The translations under genes and the position numbers were made by a program. Shown piece after piece: positions 8,108-17,011 of a DNA stretch of 25,195 nucleotides. The notes beneath the pieces are model-generated. The model was not told the origin of the DNA. It worked only from the letters and a program-made list of their open reading frames with translations, and ran no database searches. Each line of letters opens with the position of its first letter. Within the stretch, counting starts at the first letter, position 1. The stretch is from an uncultured Jannaschia sp. (lineage in GTDB: Bacteria > Pseudomonadota > Alphaproteobacteria > Rhodobacterales > Rhodobacteraceae), in NCBI GenBank assembly GCA_937916365.1, contig CALFSY010000258.1, forward strand, positions 1 through 25,195, written 5' to 3'.

Positions 8108-8317
8108 GCCGATGTCGCAATTTGGCTAGACAATGCGCGCCGATATTGCGTTAGTTATATCTTATGAAAATTACCCGCCGTCGAATGATGCCTTTGTGTC
8201 ATGGGTTCCCCCCTTATGGCAGATTGGCAAACACACCCTATGGTAAATCCCAAGGATGGTGGCCGCCGCCTCTGAGCAAAATAAAAAACTTATTATTTTG
8301 CAGAGATGGAGAACCCG
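8108..8317 (+). other. Leader region before the GBBH-like gene
   Basis: About 210 bases separate the SRP promoter from the dioxygenase start. A 63-codon open frame at 8164-8355 has no ribosome site and an implausible composition, so I do not call it a gene. The segment contains two loosely similar stretches (CCTTATGGCAGATT at 8212-8225 and CCCTATGGTAAATC at 8237-8249), a GGTGG/CCGCC hairpin near 8258, and an AT-rich dyad just before the ribosome site. It matches no riboswitch class that I recognise. Confidence 0.3.
8271..8306. repeat. AT-rich inverted repeat upstream of the GBBH-like gene
   Basis: GCAAAATAA (8276-8284) and TTATTTTGC (8293-8301) form a perfect 9-bp inverted repeat around an 8-base centre. 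After two mismatches, three more pairs (TCT at 8271-8273, AGA at 8304-8306) extend it. It ends directly at the GGAG ribosome site of the following reading frame. The symmetry and position fit a repressor operator or a translation-blocking hairpin; a terminator is unlikely because the stem is AT-rich and no T-run follows. Confidence 0.5.
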
Positions 8318-8390
8318 ATGAAAGACCTACCCAATACACCCACACTAGCGCTTGAAAGCGAAAGTCTGCGCCTGATGTGGCCCAAGGCAT
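8318..8390 (+). pseudogene. Out-of-frame N-terminus of the GBBH-like gene
   Basis: An ATG at 8318 follows a good ribosome site (GGAG, 8308-8311) and begins a reading frame MKDLPNTPTLALESESLRLM, then WPK. This is the kind of N-terminal segment expected before the WLRDNC motif of GBBH-like dioxygenases. It runs into the wrong frame at about 8384-8390 and stops at a TGA some 65 bases later. Adding one base after AAGGC would join it smoothly to ...IYAYIWLRDNC in the frame of the downstream gene. I infer a single-base deletion, either real or an assembly error. Confidence 0.6.
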
Positions 8391-9432
8391 ATATGCTTAT
8401 ATCTGGCTGCGCGATAATTGCCCCACGGCATTTCATCCCCACACGCAGGAACGTGTGACGGATTTGATGACGTTACCCGAAACCCCGCGCCCGGCACATA
8501 CGGTTATCACCGATGATCGCTTAATCATTGATTGGGCGGAAGATGGACATCGCAGCGATTTTAATTTGGGCTGGTTGCGCGACCATCGACCGGGGGAAAC
8601 ACACATCGATGCCGCCGGTTATGACCCCGTTGTGTGGACCGCCACATTGGGCGCCCAAGGTATTCCGCATTACGATGCGGCGGTCATTGCCCACGATGAC
8701 GCCGTTTTGCAAGCGTGGATCGAAGATACCGCGCGGTATGGGATAAGTTTGGTAACAGGTGTGCCAAGCGAAAGCGGCGCAGGCGCGGCGTTGGCCCAGC
8801 GTATTGGGTTTTTACGCGAAACGAATTTCGGCGTCACATTCGAGGTGATGAACAAACCTGACCCCATCAACATCGCCTATACCGCCGAGGCGTTGACCCT
8901 GCACACCGATTTGCCTAACCAGGAATTGGCCCCAGGTTATCAATTTCTGCATTGCCTAGCGAATGAAGCAACAGGCGGTGGGTCGGTATTTGCCGATGGG
9001 TTTGCCTTGGCCCGCACGTTAAGGCATCAAAATCCCAAAGCATTTGATTTATTATCTACTGTGCCCATTCCGTTTCGGTTCCACGATCAAGACCAAGATC
9101 TGCGCTCAAAACGTCCGGTCATATCGTTAGACCATAATGGTGATGTGTCAGAGTTGAGCTGGAGCGTGCACATGGCCGCCGCCTTTGACATGGCGCCTGA
9201 TATTATGCCGGAATATTACCGCGCCTATCGGGCGTTTATGGCATTGACCCGCGATCCTATGTTTCAGGTTACTTTGCGTCTTTCGGCCGGGGATATGGTA
9301 GTGTTTGACAACCGGCGCGTTTTACATGGCCGCGAATCTTTTGATCCATCCACCGGCTTTCGCCATTTACAGGGATATTATGTTGATCGTGGCGAATTTG
9401 ATTCCAAACGCCGTGTCATGGCCCGTGCGTAG
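8377..9432 (+). CDS. Gamma-butyrobetaine hydroxylase-like 2-oxoglutarate dioxygenase
   Basis: This is a TauD/TfdA-fold Fe(II)/2-oxoglutarate oxygenase of the gamma-butyrobetaine or trimethyllysine hydroxylase family, linked to carnitine metabolism. Counting from the GTG at 8377 (351 residues), the N-terminal GBBH domain has YIWLRDNC at 8-15. The iron site is His176-x-Asp178 in LHTDLP and His317 in RVLHGR, with Arg319 nearby for 2-oxoglutarate. This open frame begins at a GTG with no ribosome site and lacks about 20 N-terminal residues usual in the family. The better start (ATG 8318, with GGAG) is one frame off, so the gene is probably frameshifted near 8385. All catalytic residues are downstream of the shift. 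The exact substrate cannot be read from sequence. It converges on the ubiH-like gene with only 16 bases between stops. Confidence 0.88.
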   Translation: MAQGIYAYIWLRDNCPTAFHPHTQERVTDLMTLPETPRPAHTVITDDRLIIDWAEDGHRSDFNLGWLRDHRPGETHIDAAGYDPVVWTATLGAQGIPHYDAAVIAHDDAVLQAWIEDTARYGISLVTGVPSESGAGAALAQRIGFLRETNFGVTFEVMNKPDPINIAYTAEALTLHTDLPNQELAPGYQFLHCLANEATGGGSVFADGFALARTLRHQNPKAFDLLSTVPIPFRFHDQDQDLRSKRPVISLDHNGDVSELSWSVHMAAAFDMAPDIMPEYYRAYRAFMALTRDPMFQVTLRLSAGDMVVFDNRRVLHGRESFDPSTGFRHLQGYYVDRGEFDSKRRVMARA

Positions 9433-9448
9433 CATAAGGTAGGCGCAG

Positions 9449-10681
9449 TTAAAGCGATTGCCCTTGCAACAGTTTGGGCACATCGCCACTTAGGCCTGCG
9501 GCCTGCCGCATGAGGCCGCGCTTAAAGTGGGGTGTTGCATTCAACATCCCCAACCCTAAACCACGCATTGCCCGCAAAACCCCATTTGTATTGGAAAACA
9601 ATGTATTGACCCCATCGGTGGTTAGCGCCAGCGTGGCGGTGTCAAACCTGCGCCAACGTTGATACCGTGCTAACACATCGGGGGCGGCAATATCTTCGCC
9701 ACGGCGTTTTGCATTGGCCAGTGTTTCGGCCAATGCACCCACATCCCGAAAACCATGGTTAAGGCCTTGCCCCGCAATCGGATGCACCCCATGGGCGGCA
9801 TCCCCCACCAACGCCAGATGGGGTTGAACAAACTGTTGCGCTAGTGTCAGGCGCAACGGATACGCCGCCCGTGTGCCTTGCAATGCGATGGAGCCCAGAA
9901 AATCACCAAAGCGCGGGCGCAAAACCTCAATAAACGCATCGTCTTCTAACTGGGCAATATCTGCTGCTCTGGCTTGGGTTTCTGTCCATACAATGGAACA
10001 TACATCGCCTTGGAGCGGTAAAATGGCCAACGGCCCGCTGGGAAAAAACACCTGATGTGCGATTGCATTGTGCGGTTTTTCATGAACTATGGCACACACA
10101 AGAGCGGTTTGTCGATAATCCCGCACCATGCGTTTGATGCCCGCACGGGGTGCTGTTTCGCCCCGCACACCATCTGCGCCCACCAACAACCGCGCAGATA
10201 GGGTGCGCCCATCCTGCAGCACCGTGTGTGCCGCAGCGTTTGTAGTGTCTTGTGCAATCACATGCTGCCCCTGGATCACGTGGATTTGTGGTGTGGTCTT
10301 TAATGCGGTGTGCAGAACGCGGCGTAAGTGTCGGTCTTCAACCATGTATCCCATGGGGCCTTCCTCCAATTCTGCATGGTTAAAATGCAAAATGAACGGT
10401 CCCGTTCCCCCGTCGGCATAGCCGTCGGAAACTTTGATGTCTGTAATCGGTTGCGCGTGTTGGGCCAGATCGCGCCACAGGCCCAGTGCCGCCAACATAT
10501 ACGTGGATGCCAGTGATAATGCGTAGGCCCGCCCATTAAATACATCTTGCGTTGGTTGATCCCCTGGTGCCTTTGATGCGTCGATGATGATGCTATTGAT
10601 CCCGACTTGGGCCAAGGCCAAGGCCAAACACGGGCCGTTTAGCCCGCCACCAACAATTAAAACATCCGTATCGTGTGCCAT
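9449..10681 (-). CDS. ubiH: UbiH/COQ6-family FAD-dependent monooxygenase
   Basis: This flavoprotein hydroxylase of ubiquinone synthesis has 410 residues. The N-terminal Rossmann dinucleotide loop reads VLIVGGGLNGPCLALALA. In the middle, LLVGADGVRG is the DG motif that contacts FAD and NADPH. Near residue 290, LALVGDAAHGVHPIAGQGLN is the GD motif with the family's HPxAGQGxNxGxxD signature. The fold is the p-hydroxybenzoate hydroxylase type. Alphaproteobacteria use several UbiH-like paralogues with varying ring-position specificity, so the position hydroxylated cannot be assigned. The gene is divergent from the amidase, with about 90 bases between the starts, and is convergent with the GBBH-like gene. 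Confidence 0.9.
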   Translation of the reverse strand: MAHDTDVLIVGGGLNGPCLALALAQVGINSIIIDASKAPGDQPTQDVFNGRAYALSLASTYMLAALGLWRDLAQHAQPITDIKVSDGYADGGTGPFILHFNHAELEEGPMGYMVEDRHLRRVLHTALKTTPQIHVIQGQHVIAQDTTNAAAHTVLQDGRTLSARLLVGADGVRGETAPRAGIKRMVRDYRQTALVCAIVHEKPHNAIAHQVFFPSGPLAILPLQGDVCSIVWTETQARAADIAQLEDDAFIEVLRPRFGDFLGSIALQGTRAAYPLRLTLAQQFVQPHLALVGDAAHGVHPIAGQGLNHGFRDVGALAETLANAKRRGEDIAAPDVLARYQRWRRFDTATLALTTDGVNTLFSNTNGVLRAMRGLGLGMLNATPHFKRGLMRQAAGLSGDVPKLLQGQSL

Positions 10682-10773
10682 ACCTATGACTATGCCTTTG
10701 GCTTAGGGATTGTCCATGGGCGCAACCGGCGATAGCGTCGCAGCGCGGCATCATGGCGGGGAAGGCATAGATC

Positions 10774-12126
10774 ATGGATGAATGGTTGACCAAAAGCGCA
10801 TCGGAACTGGGCCGCGCCATTGGCGCGGGCGTTGTGGACCCCGTGACCTTGACCGAGGCATTTTTGGATCGGGCGGCCACCCATGATCTGGGCCCGCGCA
10901 TTTACGCACGCCTAACCCCAGTGCGTGCGATGGATGAGGCACGCGCGGCGCGTATACGAGCCAAAAATGGCACGCGCCATGGCCCATTGGATGGTGTGCC
11001 GATCAGTTGGAAAGATCTGTTTGACACCGCCGGCGTTGTGACCGAGGCGGGGTCAATGCTGTTGCAGGGGCGCACACCAACAGTTGATGCGCATGTGGTG
11101 CAACGCGCCACGCAAGCAGGTCTGATTTGCCTAGGCAAAACCCACATGTCGGAATTGGCGTTTTCCGGTTTGGGTATAAACCCGGCCTATGGGGGGATGG
11201 TAGACCCCCAACCCGGTACGCCGCCAAATGTGCACGATCCGGCGTTGGTTCCCGGGGGGTCATCATCGGGGGCGGCGACGTCGGTGGCGTTTGGTTTGGC
11301 CGCTGCGGCCATCGGTTCAGACACGGGTGGTTCCGTGCGGGGGCCTGCGGCATATAACGATTTGGTGGGGTTCAAACCCACGCACGGGCAATTAAGCCTA
11401 ACCGGTGTTGTGCCATTGGCAAGTCGTTTTGACACGATCGGCCCGTTGGCCCGCAGTGTCGAAGATTGCGCAGCATTGTTCACGATGTTGAATGATGCAC
11501 CACTGTCGCTAGATTTGCGCGGTGCAACCGTATCCGGACGGCGTTTTTTGGTGTTGGATCCATACACCATTGATGCGCACCCCGTTCCCCGTGATGCGTT
11601 TGCGGCGGCCGTCGAACGCTTGGCCAATGCAGGTGCCCACATTGAGCATGAGACACTCCATGGTGTGGACGAGGCAATGGCCCTTTCCCCGCGGTTGTTC
11701 GCGCCCGAGGCGTATGGCATTTGGTCCAAGGTTATTGAGGCCGCACCTGAAAAGATGTTTTCGCGCATTTTAGAAAGATTTCGCACCGGCGCGCATATTT
11801 CGGCGCCCGATTATGTGGCCGCGTGGCGGCGATTAAAGGTGTTGCGCCAATCGTGGATGGACCAAACTGCGGCTTTTGACGCCGTGTTGTTGCCCACAGT
11901 GGCCACCCAACCCGCGAATATGGCACGCGCAATGGATGATCCGAAATACTATGTGCACGAAAACCTGATGGTCCTGCGCAATACGCGCGTTGCCAACTTG
12001 ATGGGGGCATGTGCCTTGACCTTACCCACCGGTGTTCCATCGGCGGGCATCATGATGTTGTGCCCCCCGATGGCAGATGCGCGGTTACTGCGTCTTGGGG
12101 CCGCGGTTGAGGCGATCTTAGCATAA
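10774..12126 (+). CDS. Amidase-signature family amidohydrolase
   Basis: This amidase-signature enzyme has 450 residues. The Ser-cisSer-Lys catalytic set is visible: Lys80 in GVPISWKDLFDTAG, the serine-rich PGGSSSGAA loop at 160-168 supplying the cis-serine, and nucleophile Ser187 in SDTGGSVRGPAA. The following FKPTHGQLSLTG is the usual continuation. It hydrolyses a C-N amide bond, but relatives range from GatA to aryl-acylamidases and allophanate hydrolase. It is unlikely to be GatA because no gatB or gatC is nearby. A GGGGAAGG ribosome site lies eight bases before the ATG. The neighbouring DapC-type gene is in the same direction about 105 bases on; metabolic linkage is not evident. Confidence 0.92.
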   Translation: MDEWLTKSASELGRAIGAGVVDPVTLTEAFLDRAATHDLGPRIYARLTPVRAMDEARAARIRAKNGTRHGPLDGVPISWKDLFDTAGVVTEAGSMLLQGRTPTVDAHVVQRATQAGLICLGKTHMSELAFSGLGINPAYGGMVDPQPGTPPNVHDPALVPGGSSSGAATSVAFGLAAAAIGSDTGGSVRGPAAYNDLVGFKPTHGQLSLTGVVPLASRFDTIGPLARSVEDCAALFTMLNDAPLSLDLRGATVSGRRFLVLDPYTIDAHPVPRDAFAAAVERLANAGAHIEHETLHGVDEAMALSPRLFAPEAYGIWSKVIEAAPEKMFSRILERFRTGAHISAPDYVAAWRRLKVLRQSWMDQTAAFDAVLLPTVATQPANMARAMDDPKYYVHENLMVLRNTRVANLMGACALTLPTGVPSAGIMMLCPPMADARLLRLGAAVEAILA

Positions 12127-12232
12127 TTCCGGTTATATCGCAGATTTGGGGCGGCTTTTTCTGGACCAAAGGGGCATAACCGGCTACACTACTCAAAAAA
12201 TGGGACGCAAAGACCCTAATATTGAGGCAGTT

Positions 12233-13420
12233 ATGGTGTGTTCTGAGCGGTTTTCGGACTTGCCTGATTATGCGTTTTCGCGTTTGCGGGGGCTTCTTAA
12301 AGGTGTGCCGCCCGGCGATGATCCCGTTGTTATGACAATCGGTGAACCCCAACACCCCATGCCCGATTGGGTTGGAGATGAAATTGCCAACACAGTGCAG
12401 GATTTTGGCCGTTATCCGCCGAATCAAGGCTCCAAATCGCTGCGAAATGCCATTGCCGTATGGATCGCGCGCCGCCATGGTGTTAATCTTACCGCGCCTG
12501 ACAGGCAAATTTTACCGCTTAATGGCACACGTGAGGGGTTGTTTAACGCCTGCCTTGCGTTATGCCCCGAACATAAACGCAACAAACGCCCCATCGTGGG
12601 GATGCCCAACCCATTTTATCAGGTTTACGCCGCCGCCGCGTGTGCCGTGGGGGCGGAGCCAATCTATCTGCCTGCCGTATCTGACACGGGCGATTTACCT
12701 GATTTCACCGCGTTGCCGCCCCATATCCTGGACCGTATGGCCATTGCATACGTTTGTTCGCCCGCGAACCCCCAAGGTGCGGTGGCGGATCGGGCATACT
12801 GGACCGATTTGATCCATTTGGCTGAAACGCACGATTTTAAGATTTTTGCCGATGAATGCTATTCTGAAATTTATCGTGTGGCCCCTCCGATCAGCGCTCT
12901 ATGGGTGGCCGATACCCTGGGCGCGGATCCTGAGCGCGTGTTGATGTTCAATTCATTGTCGAAACGATCCAACATGCCGGGGTTGCGATCGGGCTTTGTC
13001 GCCGGGGGCGTAGATAACATTGCCGCAATGACAAAGCTGCGCGCCTATGGCGGGGCACCTTTGCCTTTGCCTTTGCAGGCGGTGGCCGTGCGCGCCTGGT
13101 TGGATGAAGATCATGTGCAGGCCAACCGTGCCCTTTACCATGAAAAGTATATGATCGCCGATACAATCTTTGCCGATATACCCGGCTATACGCCGCCGGA
13201 GGCAGGGTTTTTTCTGTGGTTACAGGTCAAAGATGGGGAATCAGCCGCCGTTAAACTGTGGCGTGACATGGGGGTGAAGGTTTTGCCTGGTGCCTATCTG
13301 GCGCGGTCTGACGTGGTTTATCCTAGATTGGGATATGATCGCATTCGTGTGGCAATGGTGGCCGGGGCGCATGAAACACGCGATGGGCTGTCGCGTCTTA
13401 AAACCTGCCTTTACGCATGA
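12233..13420 (+). CDS. dapC: Succinyldiaminopimelate-type aminotransferase (DapC-like)
   Basis: This is a fold-type I PLP aminotransferase closely resembling DapC, which makes N-succinyl-LL-2,6-diaminopimelate for lysine and peptidoglycan. Matching segments are IGEPQHPMP near the N-terminus, NGTREGLF, PNPFYQVYAAAA, VCSPANPQGAV, DECYSEIYR, and the PLP-lysine loop NSLSKRSNMPGLRSGF, with Lys244 as Schiff-base residue. I chose the ATG at 12233, which has GAGG five bases upstream and gives 395 residues. An open extension back to 12146 would add 29 residues with no ribosome site and no family match. The gene is followed after 11 bases by ftsK and may be cotranscribed with it. Substrate assignment is by family resemblance and is less certain than the fold. 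Confidence 0.87.
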   Translation: MVCSERFSDLPDYAFSRLRGLLKGVPPGDDPVVMTIGEPQHPMPDWVGDEIANTVQDFGRYPPNQGSKSLRNAIAVWIARRHGVNLTAPDRQILPLNGTREGLFNACLALCPEHKRNKRPIVGMPNPFYQVYAAAACAVGAEPIYLPAVSDTGDLPDFTALPPHILDRMAIAYVCSPANPQGAVADRAYWTDLIHLAETHDFKIFADECYSEIYRVAPPISALWVADTLGADPERVLMFNSLSKRSNMPGLRSGFVAGGVDNIAAMTKLRAYGGAPLPLPLQAVAVRAWLDEDHVQANRALYHEKYMIADTIFADIPGYTPPEAGFFLWLQVKDGESAAVKLWRDMGVKVLPGAYLARSDVVYPRLGYDRIRVAMVAGAHETRDGLSRLKTCLYA

Positions 13421-13431
13421 GGATCCCCTGA

Positions 13432-16302
13432 ATGGCGTATCAAACCCGATTACGTACCCCTTTGCTTGACAGCGGTTTCCAAGCTGCCCTGATCCGCCGT
13501 GTTGAAGAGGGCGTTGGATTTGCCCTGTTGGCGGCGGGCCTAACGCTTTTGGTTATGTTGGTGTCTTATGCGCCTGAGGATCCGACGTTTATGGTGCCCA
13601 CCGATGGTGTGCCGCAAAATCTGTTGGGTCAAATTGGGGCATCTATTGCGGCGGTTCTTATCATGATCGTAGGATATGCGGCCTATGTTTTGCCTGTCGC
13701 GATCCTGATTTGGGGGGCGCGATTGTTTTTGCACATGGGGGCAGACCGCGCATTTGGGCGTTTTTTATACCTGCCCGTTGCCGTGGCATTGTTAACAATT
13801 TATGCAGCCAGCGTTGTGCCGCCCCAAACATGGACGCATAGTTTTGGATTGGGTGGGTTATTTGGCGACACAGTATTAGGCGCTGTTTTGAATGCCTTAC
13901 CGATTACCCCGCGATTTGGACTTAAAATTTTAGCGGCGCTTTCGTTTCTAGTGGGGGGATGGATGTTACTGTACGTTCTTGGGATGACTCGGACAGAGCT
14001 TACCACCGCTTTGCGATTTGTGGCCGAGGGCTTTGAACGTAAAGACGTGGCTAGTGCCGACGGAACATTCCAAACCGATCACACATCGCATCGCACATCC
14101 CCGAATTTTTCCCCACCCGTTTACACCGAACGCGACCATTATGCGTGGTCAGAGGAGGCACAATCCCCCCCCCAACAGCGTGCGGGAAATCCAGTTCTAC
14201 GAGAAACGCAAGGGTTGCGATCAAAGCCAAAAGAAAACGATCCCGGCCCAAAATTACGCCAACAACCGCGTGCAAGTGACCTGCCCACCCCACATTTTCG
14301 GGCCATCGCGCCCGAAGAAATTTCGATGCAATCGGAATTGGTCGAGCGGCCATTGCCGGCGGAACTTTGGGATGTTGATGCGCCCGATGATGATCGTATT
14401 CGGGCAAAAATTGCCGATGCTGTTAAAAACCGCGTTCAACGCCCCGGTGTTCACCCCCATGTTGAACCGGCAAGCGCGGCTATCCCCGCGTCGCCCCCCC
14501 CAAGCAACCCGCCGTTGAACGTGCCGGACTCCAACGCTCGTTATAGCCACGACATGCCCACAGCCGCAGATTATGATCCCGTGCTTAACGATGACTTCAC
14601 CGATGTTGATCCACCCCATGCTGAACCGCCGTTGTTTGATGCAGATGTTGATACAGATATCGCGCCGCGCGTCACATTGACCCGTCGTATGGTGCAGCGC
14701 GCGTTAAAGCGTGCGCCTATACCATCGCGCCAAGCTATGGCCGATGCGCAACCTTCGCTGGCGCTGCATCAGCAGCCCGCAGATGTTTACGAACACCCGC
14801 CCCTGACCCTTTTGGCAAATCCAAATACAGTACAGCGCCATCATCTGAGCGATGAAGCATTGGAAGAAAATGCAAAAATGTTGGAAAACGTGTTGGATGA
14901 TTACGGGGTGAAGGGCGAGATTGTAAGCGTGCGCCCGGGCCCCGTGGTCACCATGTATGAATTAGAACCTGCACCAGGGCTTAAGGCGTCACGTGTCATC
15001 AGTTTGGCTGACGATATTGCACGATCAATGTCGGCCCTTTCGGCCCGTGTGTCCACTGTGCCGGGGCGGTCGGTGATTGGGATCGAATTGCCAAACCACA
15101 ACCGCGAAAAGGTACTGTTGCGCGAAATCCTAAGCCATCGTGATTTCGGCGATGGCAATCAACGTTTACCTTTGGCATTGGGCAAAGGCATTGATGGGGA
15201 TCCAGTGATCGCAAATCTGGCGAAAATGCCGCACTTGTTGATTGCAGGAACCACCGGATCGGGCAAATCGGTGGCCATCAATACGATGATCTTAAGCCTG
15301 CTATACAAACTGTCGCCCAAAGAATGCCGGATGATTATGATTGATCCCAAAATGCTAGAGCTTAGCGTTTATGACGGTATTCCGCATCTTTTAAGCCCCG
15401 TTGTCACCGATCCCAAAAAAGCTGTTGTTGCATTAAAATGGGTCGTGGGCGAAATGGAAGATCGGTATCGTAAGATGTCGAAAATGGGTGTGCGCAATAT
15501 CGAAGGTTACAATAGCCGTGTCGAAGACACCCTTGAAAAGGGCGAAATGTTTTCGCGCACATTCCAAACCGGTTTCGATGATGCAACGGGCGAGCCCGTA
15601 TTCGAGACAGAGGAATTTGCCCCGGAAAAAATACCTTACATCGTTGTTGTCGTCGATGAAATGGCAGACCTGATGATGGTGGCAGGCAAAGAAATTGAAG
15701 CCTGCATTCAACGCCTTGCACAAATGGCCCGGGCCAGCGGCATTCATATCATCATGGCCACCCAACGCCCCTCGGTCGATGTGATTACCGGCACCATCAA
15801 GGCAAATTTCCCCACCCGCATTTCTTTCCACGTCACCTCCAAAGTCGATAGTCGCACAATCCTAGGCGAAATGGGGGCAGAGCAGCTTTTGGGCATGGGG
15901 GATATGCTTTATATGGCGGGTGGGGCAAAAATCACCCGCGTGCATGGGCCGTTTGTCAGCGACGAAGAGGTGGAAGAAATCGTGCGTCACCTTAAATCAT
16001 TTGGCCCGCCCGATTATGCCGCCAATGTATTGAATGGCCCCGATGAAGACAAAGAAAGCGATATCGACGCCGTTTTAGGGTTAAGCACAGGTGGCAACAC
16101 AAACAAAGAAGACGCACTATACGACCAAGCCGTTGCAATCGTTGTGAAAGATCGCAAATGTTCAACATCGTATATTCAACGTAAACTGGGCATCGGCTAT
16201 AACAAAGCCGCACGTTTGGTTGAACAGATGGAAGATGCAGGGCTGGTATCCGCCGCCAATCATGTGGGTAAACGTGAAATTTTAGTGCCTGAGCAGGCCT
16301 AA
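13432..16302 (+). CDS. ftsK: DNA translocase FtsK
   Basis: FtsK is a septum-anchored, hexameric ATP-driven DNA pump that clears chromosomes and activates XerCD at dif. In this 956-residue protein the N-terminal 200 residues carry about four membrane segments. A low-complexity proline- and acid-rich linker (about 205-460) follows. The RecA-like motor has Walker A GTTGSGKS at 606-613 and Walker B VVVVDEMADL with Asp742-Glu743. The C-terminal gamma winged-helix (about 894-956, ending in KREILVPEQA) reads polar DNA motifs. The linker contains runs of nine C (14165-14173) and eight C (14494-14501), both in frame. ftsK follows dapC by 11 bases and is followed by lolA, an order common in Rhodobacterales. 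Confidence 0.96.
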   Translation: MAYQTRLRTPLLDSGFQAALIRRVEEGVGFALLAAGLTLLVMLVSYAPEDPTFMVPTDGVPQNLLGQIGASIAAVLIMIVGYAAYVLPVAILIWGARLFLHMGADRAFGRFLYLPVAVALLTIYAASVVPPQTWTHSFGLGGLFGDTVLGAVLNALPITPRFGLKILAALSFLVGGWMLLYVLGMTRTELTTALRFVAEGFERKDVASADGTFQTDHTSHRTSPNFSPPVYTERDHYAWSEEAQSPPQQRAGNPVLRETQGLRSKPKENDPGPKLRQQPRASDLPTPHFRAIAPEEISMQSELVERPLPAELWDVDAPDDDRIRAKIADAVKNRVQRPGVHPHVEPASAAIPASPPPSNPPLNVPDSNARYSHDMPTAADYDPVLNDDFTDVDPPHAEPPLFDADVDTDIAPRVTLTRRMVQRALKRAPIPSRQAMADAQPSLALHQQPADVYEHPPLTLLANPNTVQRHHLSDEALEENAKMLENVLDDYGVKGEIVSVRPGPVVTMYELEPAPGLKASRVISLADDIARSMSALSARVSTVPGRSVIGIELPNHNREKVLLREILSHRDFGDGNQRLPLALGKGIDGDPVIANLAKMPHLLIAGTTGSGKSVAINTMILSLLYKLSPKECRMIMIDPKMLELSVYDGIPHLLSPVVTDPKKAVVALKWVVGEMEDRYRKMSKMGVRNIEGYNSRVEDTLEKGEMFSRTFQTGFDDATGEPVFETEEFAPEKIPYIVVVVDEMADLMMVAGKEIEACIQRLAQMARASGIHIIMATQRPSVDVITGTIKANFPTRISFHVTSKVDSRTILGEMGAEQLLGMGDMLYMAGGAKITRVHGPFVSDEEVEEIVRHLKSFGPPDYAANVLNGPDEDKESDIDAVLGLSTGGNTNKEDALYDQAVAIVVKDRKCSTSYIQRKLGIGYNKAARLVEQMEDAGLVSAANHVGKREILVPEQA

Positions 16303-16416
16303 AATTCGCCCTATATTGTTACAGGGGCATGAGCGATATTCACACTTGCGTTGTCGCGCCCCAATGGACCGCTTCGTGTGCTTCTTCTTATGGGAAAAGG
16401 TGTTATTCTTAGCGTT

Positions 16417-17010
16417 ATGAAACATATCGTCCTGATCTTAGGTTTGGTGTTTACCCCTGCACCATTGTTTGCCGAACGCATCCCCCTTGCAAATTTGTCG
16501 CAATATCTAAACGGCATCCGCGCGGTGCAAAGCACGTTTACCCAAATCAACGCCGATGGCACAGTGTCAACCGGTGATATTTATCTAAATCGCCCCGGAC
16601 GGGTGCGGTTTGAATATGATGATGAACAGCTTTTGGTGATTGCAGGGGGGGGGCAGTTGGCGATTTTCGATGGCCGTTCTAATACGCGGCCTGAACAATA
16701 CCCGTTGGCCGAAACACCGCTAAACCTGATCCTTGCGCGCACCGTTGATTTGCAACAGTCCGGTATGGTCACGCGCCACACGTTTGATGGCACCAGCACA
16801 CGCGTTGTGGCCCAAGATCCAGACCGCCCCGAGATTGGCACGATCGAATTGGTGTTTACCGATGAACCCGTGGAATTGCGGCAATGGGTTATCACCGACG
16901 AAGGCGGCAATGAAACGACCTTGGCATTGGGCGTGTTAGACGCAGATGTAACCCTTAGATCACGTTTATTTAACATCCCGTTTGAAATTCGCGATCGCGA
17001 AGGCGAATGA
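16417..17010 (+). CDS. lolA: Outer-membrane lipoprotein carrier protein
   Basis: LolA is the periplasmic shuttle that takes lipoproteins from LolCDE to the outer membrane. With the ATG at 16417 the protein has 197 residues. It begins with a signal peptide MKHIVLILGLVFTPAPLFA, cleaved about residue 19, then has the LolA core: VQSTFTQINADGTVSTGDIY, RPGRVRFEY, and PEQYPLAETPLNLIL. Earlier in-frame starts at 16351 and 16390 are possible but have no better ribosome site. A run of nine G (16645-16653) encodes three glycines in a strand region and would shift the frame if it slipped. It comes soon after ftsK in the same direction, and its stop is one base from the stop of the convergent lysozyme-like gene. 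Confidence 0.9.
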   Translation: MKHIVLILGLVFTPAPLFAERIPLANLSQYLNGIRAVQSTFTQINADGTVSTGDIYLNRPGRVRFEYDDEQLLVIAGGGQLAIFDGRSNTRPEQYPLAETPLNLILARTVDLQQSGMVTRHTFDGTSTRVVAQDPDRPEIGTIELVFTDEPVELRQWVITDEGGNETTLALGVLDADVTLRSRLFNIPFEIRDREGE

Positions 17011-17011
17011 T

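Noticed and set aside
8164..8355. Possible 63-residue leader peptide before the dioxygenase
   Set aside because: There is no ribosome site, the composition is Pro/Arg/Trp-rich without a pattern, and it overlaps the better-supported ATG at 8318 in another frame.
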